43,977 bases of DNA from Sphingobacteriaceae bacterium UBA6709 (GTDB taxonomy: Bacteria; Bacteroidota; Bacteroidia; Sphingobacteriales; Sphingobacteriaceae). Position 1 is the first letter of the stretch. Each line of letters opens with the position of its first letter. This document shows, piece after piece, positions 43,603 through 43,977 of this stretch. The notes below the pieces were generated by a model, which made no database searches, was not told the DNA's origin, and saw nothing but the letters and a program-made list of their open reading frames with translations. The position numbers and the translations under genes are program-made. The DNA lies in NCBI GenBank assembly GCA_002454425.1, contig DKIV01000006.1, forward strand, positions 1 through 43,977. The letters run 5' to 3'.

Positions 43603-43977
43603 GATAAAAAAAATTTAAGTTTCATGTCGCCTGAAACCTCCCGGCGACTTCGGAGTTTTTGTCGAACCGTTTCAAACTGTACCGGTACGCCGATCCGACA
43701 AAACAAAGGTGGAAGAATAATTTTCACCAGTCAATACCATGTCATTCAGCAACTTAACACCTCGCTTTACCACTCAAAGGCTCGCAACAAATCCAGGATC
43801 ACTCCCTTCTCGCGCGGTCAGAGAGCAGGCTAACGTCTCAAGTCGGGCGAGAAAGCCGAACGTCACTATGTGTCACATAATGTCACATAAACGCAGCGTG
43901 GCGACGGGCATCCCAGGAGGATCCCCGAAGTACCCGGATTCCCTCCGGCGCCTCCCCTGCTTCGAGACTGACTCAGA
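43603..43977. other. Upstream region of DUF6266 gene, no gene seen
   Basis: No credible ORF in 375 bp. It holds a compact set of crossing inverted repeats (43619-43648), a 10-bp palindrome GTACCGGTAC (43679-43688), a possible minus-strand promoter with TTTTG and TACAGTTTG about 17 bp apart (roughly 43672-43710, one base too many in the -7 box), and a 10-bp tandem repeat (43871-43890). The sequence continues past the window end. Confidence 0.5.
43871..43890 (+). repeat. Tandem 10-bp repeat TGTCACATAA x2
   Basis: Two identical, adjacent copies of TGTCACATAA. The first overlaps an inverted repeat TATGTG-T-CACATA (43867-43879). It could be a regulator-binding pair or a chance microduplication. 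Confidence 0.5.

Overview
The window looks like a Bacteroidota chromosome segment, most likely from the Sphingobacteriales (Pedobacter/Olivibacter/Sphingobacterium-like). The evidence is a SusC/SusD pair with a glycan-degradation locus, a complete Bat (aerotolerance) operon, a type IX secretion type-B adhesin with a PorP/SprF partner, a DUF6266 protein, start codons preceded by A-rich leaders rather than Shine-Dalgarno sequences, and a TAnnTTTG -7 box before the tRNA gene. All assignments come from reading the sequence; no database was searched.

Layout. (1) 95-833, minus strand: a small gene graveyard with a start-less small ORF, a DUF3024-like gene broken by several stops, and a 3' fragment of a metallophosphoesterase. 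(2) 864-6448, minus strand: housekeeping genes mnmE, a TIGR02757/DUF2400 protein, an AI-2E-type permease, a thioredoxin-reductase-like flavoprotein, a DUF1232 protein and a YjbQ protein. (3) 6802-15055, plus strand: a tightly packed Bat operon of eight genes (moxR, DUF58, membrane protein, batA, batB, batC, batD, batE) with several overlapping ends. (4) 15238-18926, plus strand: a four-gene surface cassette made of a jelly-roll-type secreted protein, an Ig/PKD-like secreted protein, a CHU_C type-B T9SS adhesin and a PorP/SprF protein. (5) 19057-19130: tRNA-Ala(GGC) with its own promoter box and a terminator. (6) 19190-39025, minus strand: a xylan utilisation locus transcribed toward the tRNA.

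The xylan locus reads in order susC, susD, a lipoprotein GH10 xylanase with an internal CBM, GH2, GH67 alpha-glucuronidase, a second GH10, a GPH/MFS sugar symporter, a cytoplasmic GH43, a GH3 with PA14, and a sialate-esterase-like carbohydrate esterase. The parts fit a glucuronoxylan pathway: surface GH10 cuts and SusCD imports; periplasmic GH10, GH67, GH2, GH3 and esterase trim side chains and the backbone; the symporter and the cytoplasmic GH43 finish the job. A perfect 16-bp palindrome with LacI-type symmetry sits in the susC promoter region, but no regulator is encoded in the window. A hairpin after the first three genes could lower expression of the rest.

(7) 39157-43977 is looser: a decayed HsdR-N-terminal-like nuclease fragment with 24-bp coding repeats, a stand-alone CinA C-terminal (PncC-like) protein, a 33-codon ORF overlapping a crossing pair of inverted repeats (possible pseudoknot), a FAD oxidoreductase fused to a Rieske domain, a small SPFH-tail-like ORF, and a DUF6266 gene whose leader also holds a compact pseudoknot-like arrangement.
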